Position numbers and translations under genes: made by a program | Notes under the pieces: model-generated | What the model was told of the DNA's origin: nothing | Databases searched by the model: none | What the model saw: only the letters and a program-made list of their open reading frames with translations | NCBI RefSeq assembly: GCF_004963255.1 | Contig: NZ_SUGA01000001.1 | Location: 548,191-612,190 of the forward strand | Direction of reading: 5' to 3' | Length of the DNA stretch: 64,000 bases | DNA from: Mesorhizobium sp. | Lineage (GTDB): Bacteria; Pseudomonadota; Alphaproteobacteria; Rhizobiales; Rhizobiaceae | Part shown: positions 61,797-64,000 of the stretch, in pieces | How positions within the stretch are numbered: position 1 is the first letter of the stretch | How the letters are laid out: every line of letters begins with the position of its first letter

Positions 61797-62096
61797 CGGT
61801 GGCTCGTCGGACCCGTTGTTCAAGTCGGTTGCACAAATCCGCCGTGCAGAGCTTCGATGCTTTAGACGATTTCGGCCCTTAAGGTACCTCGATGCCGTGG
61901 CCGAAGAGATCTCCACCACAAGAGGGCTGGGAGGTCCAGCAGGGTATTGGTTAGTTCAGCTTCCTGCGCAAACAGGCATGCGTCTCAATGGCAGCTTTGC
62001 GCCCAATGTCGGCCGCTCGGCCACGCTATGCCGGTACCTGAAAGCAGACAGGCCTAGAGGTGCACGAACACCAACGAGTCAGGACAAGTCGGCGAT
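61797..62096. other. Non-coding stretch between the LysR pseudogene and the exporter remnant
   Basis: No frame with family resemblance on either strand and no recognised motif. It may represent deleted operon sequence. Confidence 0.4.
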
Positions 62097-62574
62097 CTAT
62101 TGGAGATTCCGCTCGCGTACGGCCACGCCGTCGCCCACCCGGTCGCTCGGTGCAGCACGACCCGATCGCCTTCCGACAGGCCGGCTCGATCTCGGCCATC
62201 CTGTTGTCCCGGTGGCCGATCCTGACCACGGCCCTGCTCGGTGACCAGCGCGACGTTCTCGTAAGCCGTGAGGCTGGGGATCAGATTGTAGAACTGGAAC
62301 ACGAAACCGACGTGGCGGCGGCGATAGGATGTCAGCCCCCGGCCGTCGAGGTCGGTCAGCCGCAAGTCCTTGAAGGAAAGCTCGCCGCTGGTCGCGTGAT
62401 CGAGCCCGCCCATGATGTTGAGCAAGGTCGATTCCCGCTGCCCGACGGACCGAGCAGGACGACCACTTCCCGTGCCGAAATCTTCAGGTTCACGCCGCGC
62501 AAGGCGTGCACTTGCGTCTCGCCCGAGACATAGGTCTTGGTCAGATCATGAGCGGCAAATACTTTTTTAGTCAT
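62097..62574 (-). pseudogene. Fused remnants of an ABC exporter operon (ATPase start plus membrane-fusion-protein end)
   Basis: From the ATG at 62574 the frame reads a LolD/MacB-like ATPase start ([32 protein letters not shown]). One base is missing in the Walker A Lys codon near 62440, after which frame 2 continues [18 protein letters not shown] through [20 protein letters not shown]. Soon afterwards the sequence jumps to [11 protein letters not shown] and (after another shift) [14 protein letters not shown] with stop at 62097-62099, a typical C-terminus of a HlyD-type membrane fusion protein. The rest of the ATPase, any permease and most of the fusion protein are missing, so a large deletion joined the operon's two ends. 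Confidence 0.75.
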
Positions 62575-62602
62575 GAGTTTCCAACCTGCCCCGTCTGCGC
62601 CA

Positions 62603-63817
62603 TCAAAACGAGGTTATCCGGCCGGCGAGGAAATCTTGGATGAGCTTCGGAATCCGGCTCAGGCGATCTGCTGTGATTGCTTCTGCGGGTTGCCTGATCT
62701 TTCCGATTGGCAATCCGTCTCGGGTCGCGACTTTCAGCTGCGCGAGGGCGGGCCGAGTCACCGGGTCGCCGATCCGGCTCACCAGCATGCACTCGGCAGC
62801 CGCGACGTCGGGCAGCGCAGCGCAGATCGCCTCGGCGATATCACGCGCCGCGATGTTGTAGATCTTCCCGACATGCGATACCGGGTTCTTGCCCGCGGCT
62901 GCTTCAAGGCTCATTGGCCGACAGGGAGTGATCAAGCCGTTGACCCTGTTGCCGCGGCCTACCTGGCCGTCATCCCCAGCCTCGGCCGATGTCCCGGTGA
63001 CGGTGAGATAAAGCGCGCCCTGGGATGCTCCATCGGCGGCGTTGACGTCCACATTGGACCCTGTGAACCCATGCTGCCTGGCAAGTTCTGCCACGAGTGT
63101 CCGAAGCTCGGATCTCTCGGCAAGATAATCGTCTCTGTGAGCGAGATAACGCCCGATCATGGCGCAGGCGACGGTCAGGCGAACCGACCTGCCTTGTCGA
63201 ACACCCATCACCTTTACATCCTCGCCCCATGCGGGATGTACCCGAATTCGGTCTCTTCCGTTGATGTGTCGCTCGACGTCAAGCACCAGGGTTTCAAGGG
63301 CGCTCATCGGCGCGTAGCCAACGCCAATCGAAGTATCATTGGCCAACGGAGCTTCGGACATACCCGAAAACAGCTCCTGCAGATCCTGTGAACCGGGTCG
63401 AGTCAGCACGTGGAATCGGACGTCGCGGTCCGCATCGAGGGCGTGCAGGCTGGATTTCAGCCAAGACCGGGATCCCTCGACCGCTATCTCTTCGACCGGA
63501 ATCTTTCCCCCGCCGATTTTAGCTGTGGCCCTGCCCGCCAGATAGATGTTTATCGGACTGGTGACAGAGCCGCCCCCGAAGGCAGGCACGGAGCGACCGC
63601 CCAGCAGAAGCGCCTTGTCCACGTTGTGGTGAAGGATGCGGTCAAACCGCCGAGAATACTCCAGGGACAGATTACGCGAGAATGTCTCAGCAAGGGCATC
63701 GCAGATGGTGTCCGGGTGACCCAGCCCCTTCCGCTCGACAACTTCGACCGGGTCATTGGGAACATCATACGCCGTCAGCACCAACCGTAGCGCTGACGCG
63801 GTTTCAGGGTGCGACAT
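62603..63817 (-). CDS. S-adenosylmethionine synthetase, archaeal type
   Basis: 404 residues. Family hallmarks of the archaeal methionine adenosyltransferase (not bacterial MetK): [85 protein letters not shown] and [20 protein letters not shown], all in order and with the usual length. It makes S-adenosylmethionine from methionine and ATP. It is 27 nt after the methyltransferase-like gene end at 63845, so it may supply that enzyme. Bacteria usually rely on MetK, so this is a second, transferred enzyme. Confidence 0.93.
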   Translation of the reverse strand: MSHPETASALRLVLTAYDVPNDPVEVVERKGLGHPDTICDALAETFSRNLSLEYSRRFDRILHHNVDKALLLGGRSVPAFGGGSVTSPINIYLAGRATAKIGGGKIPVEEIAVEGSRSWLKSSLHALDADRDVRFHVLTRPGSQDLQELFSGMSEAPLANDTSIGVGYAPMSALETLVLDVERHINGRDRIRVHPAWGEDVKVMGVRQGRSVRLTVACAMIGRYLAHRDDYLAERSELRTLVAELARQHGFTGSNVDVNAADGASQGALYLTVTGTSAEAGDDGQVGRGNRVNGLITPCRPMSLEAAAGKNPVSHVGKIYNIAARDIAEAICAALPDVAAAECMLVSRIGDPVTRPALAQLKVATRDGLPIGKIRQPAEAITADRLSRIPKLIQDFLAGRITSF

Positions 63818-63844
63818 GGCACGCGTCCGACTACGAGCGACGGG

Positions 63845-64000
63845 TCATGACGGCTTGCCTTCACCGGACTGGCCGCTCGGTCGAGCAAGGACGCAATCCA
63901 GCCGCGGCAGGAATCCGGCGACATTTTTCATGTACGCGCGATACGCGTCGCCGAATTCGGCAATCGCTTCGCGCTCCTCGGCCCGCGCCAGCCTCACATA
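63845..64000 (-). CDS. Isoprenylcysteine carboxyl methyltransferase-like protein, C-terminal part (partial)
   Basis: Only the last 51 residues lie in the window. ARAEEREAIAEFGDAYRAYM, then KNVAGFLP, matches the C-terminal EER...FG..Y..Y...V..F.P pattern of membrane ICMT/PEMT-type methyltransferases found in bacteria. Such enzymes methylate lipids or small thiols using S-adenosylmethionine. Start and membrane segments are outside the window. Confidence 0.65.
   Translation of the reverse strand, partial: YVRLARAEEREAIAEFGDAYRAYMKNVAGFLPRLDCVLARPSGQSGEGKPS

Overview
The window looks like a chromosomal segment from a Mesorhizobium-like member of the Rhizobiales. It is GC-rich, its genes are densely packed in short operons, its stress promoters fit the alphaproteobacterial EcfG (RpoE2) consensus, and an intergenic repeat at 10310-10410 is of a kind I recall from rhizobial genomes. 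No tRNA, rRNA, CRISPR array, phage or replication origin was seen.

Region 1 (about 0-20 kb) is a general-stress island. It holds a TPP enzyme, an alpha/beta hydrolase, a large catalase (KatE), several small envelope or hypothetical proteins, an HWE histidine kinase translationally coupled to a Crp/Fnr regulator, a lone receiver protein, a nucleotidyltransferase plus phosphoesterase pair, a flavoprotein, and an operon of PPC-domain protein, GFA-family protein and ATP-dependent DNA ligase. Fourteen matches to GGAAC-N16-NGTT lie between 2.9 and 20.2 kb, almost all just upstream of a gene and pointing into it. A second motif, TTAAC-N4-GTTAA and variants, recurs in the same intergenic regions and has the geometry of a Crp/Fnr site.

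Region 2 (20.2-24.8 kb) holds a Tat-exported molybdenum aldehyde oxidoreductase (PaoABC type) with its own stress promoter, then an FMN reductase. After an AT-richer gap with an IS91-type transposase remnant comes region 3 (25.8-38.6 kb). It carries a MocR-type regulator, a degradative class II HMG-CoA reductase, a class III CoA-transferase, an enoyl-CoA hydratase, a ribose-type ABC importer and a convergent HMG-CoA lyase. One permease is fused to an SMP-30-like beta-propeller, and a second SMP-30-like protein follows. I read this as an importer plus pathway taking mevalonate, mevalonolactone or 3-hydroxy-3-methylglutarate-type compounds to acetyl-CoA and acetoacetate. It is the best candidate for an undescribed system here.

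Region 4 (39.3-48.9 kb) is an IclR-controlled operon: cyclase-family hydrolase, cupin, SDR, 3-hydroxyacyl-CoA dehydrogenase-like enzyme, branched-chain-amino-acid-type ABC importer and a beta-keto acid cleavage enzyme. It also probably ends in acetoacetate or another acetoacetyl product. A decayed IS481 copy follows at 49.1-49.8 kb.

Region 5 (49.9-61.8 kb) is a mosaic of short redox and transport units (SDRs, MFS, DedA, methyltransferase, intradiol dioxygenase, aldo/keto reductase, metallo-hydrolase) with AraC, TetR and LysR regulators. Several of its enzymes carry Tat-type signals, and the LysR gene has an in-frame stop. Region 6 (62.1-64 kb) has the fused remains of an ABC exporter operon, an archaeal-type S-adenosylmethionine synthetase, and the end of an isoprenylcysteine-methyltransferase-like gene. 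Coordinates and starts come from reading frames, ribosome-binding sites and overlaps seen in the sequence. Functions come from family recognition, without any database search.
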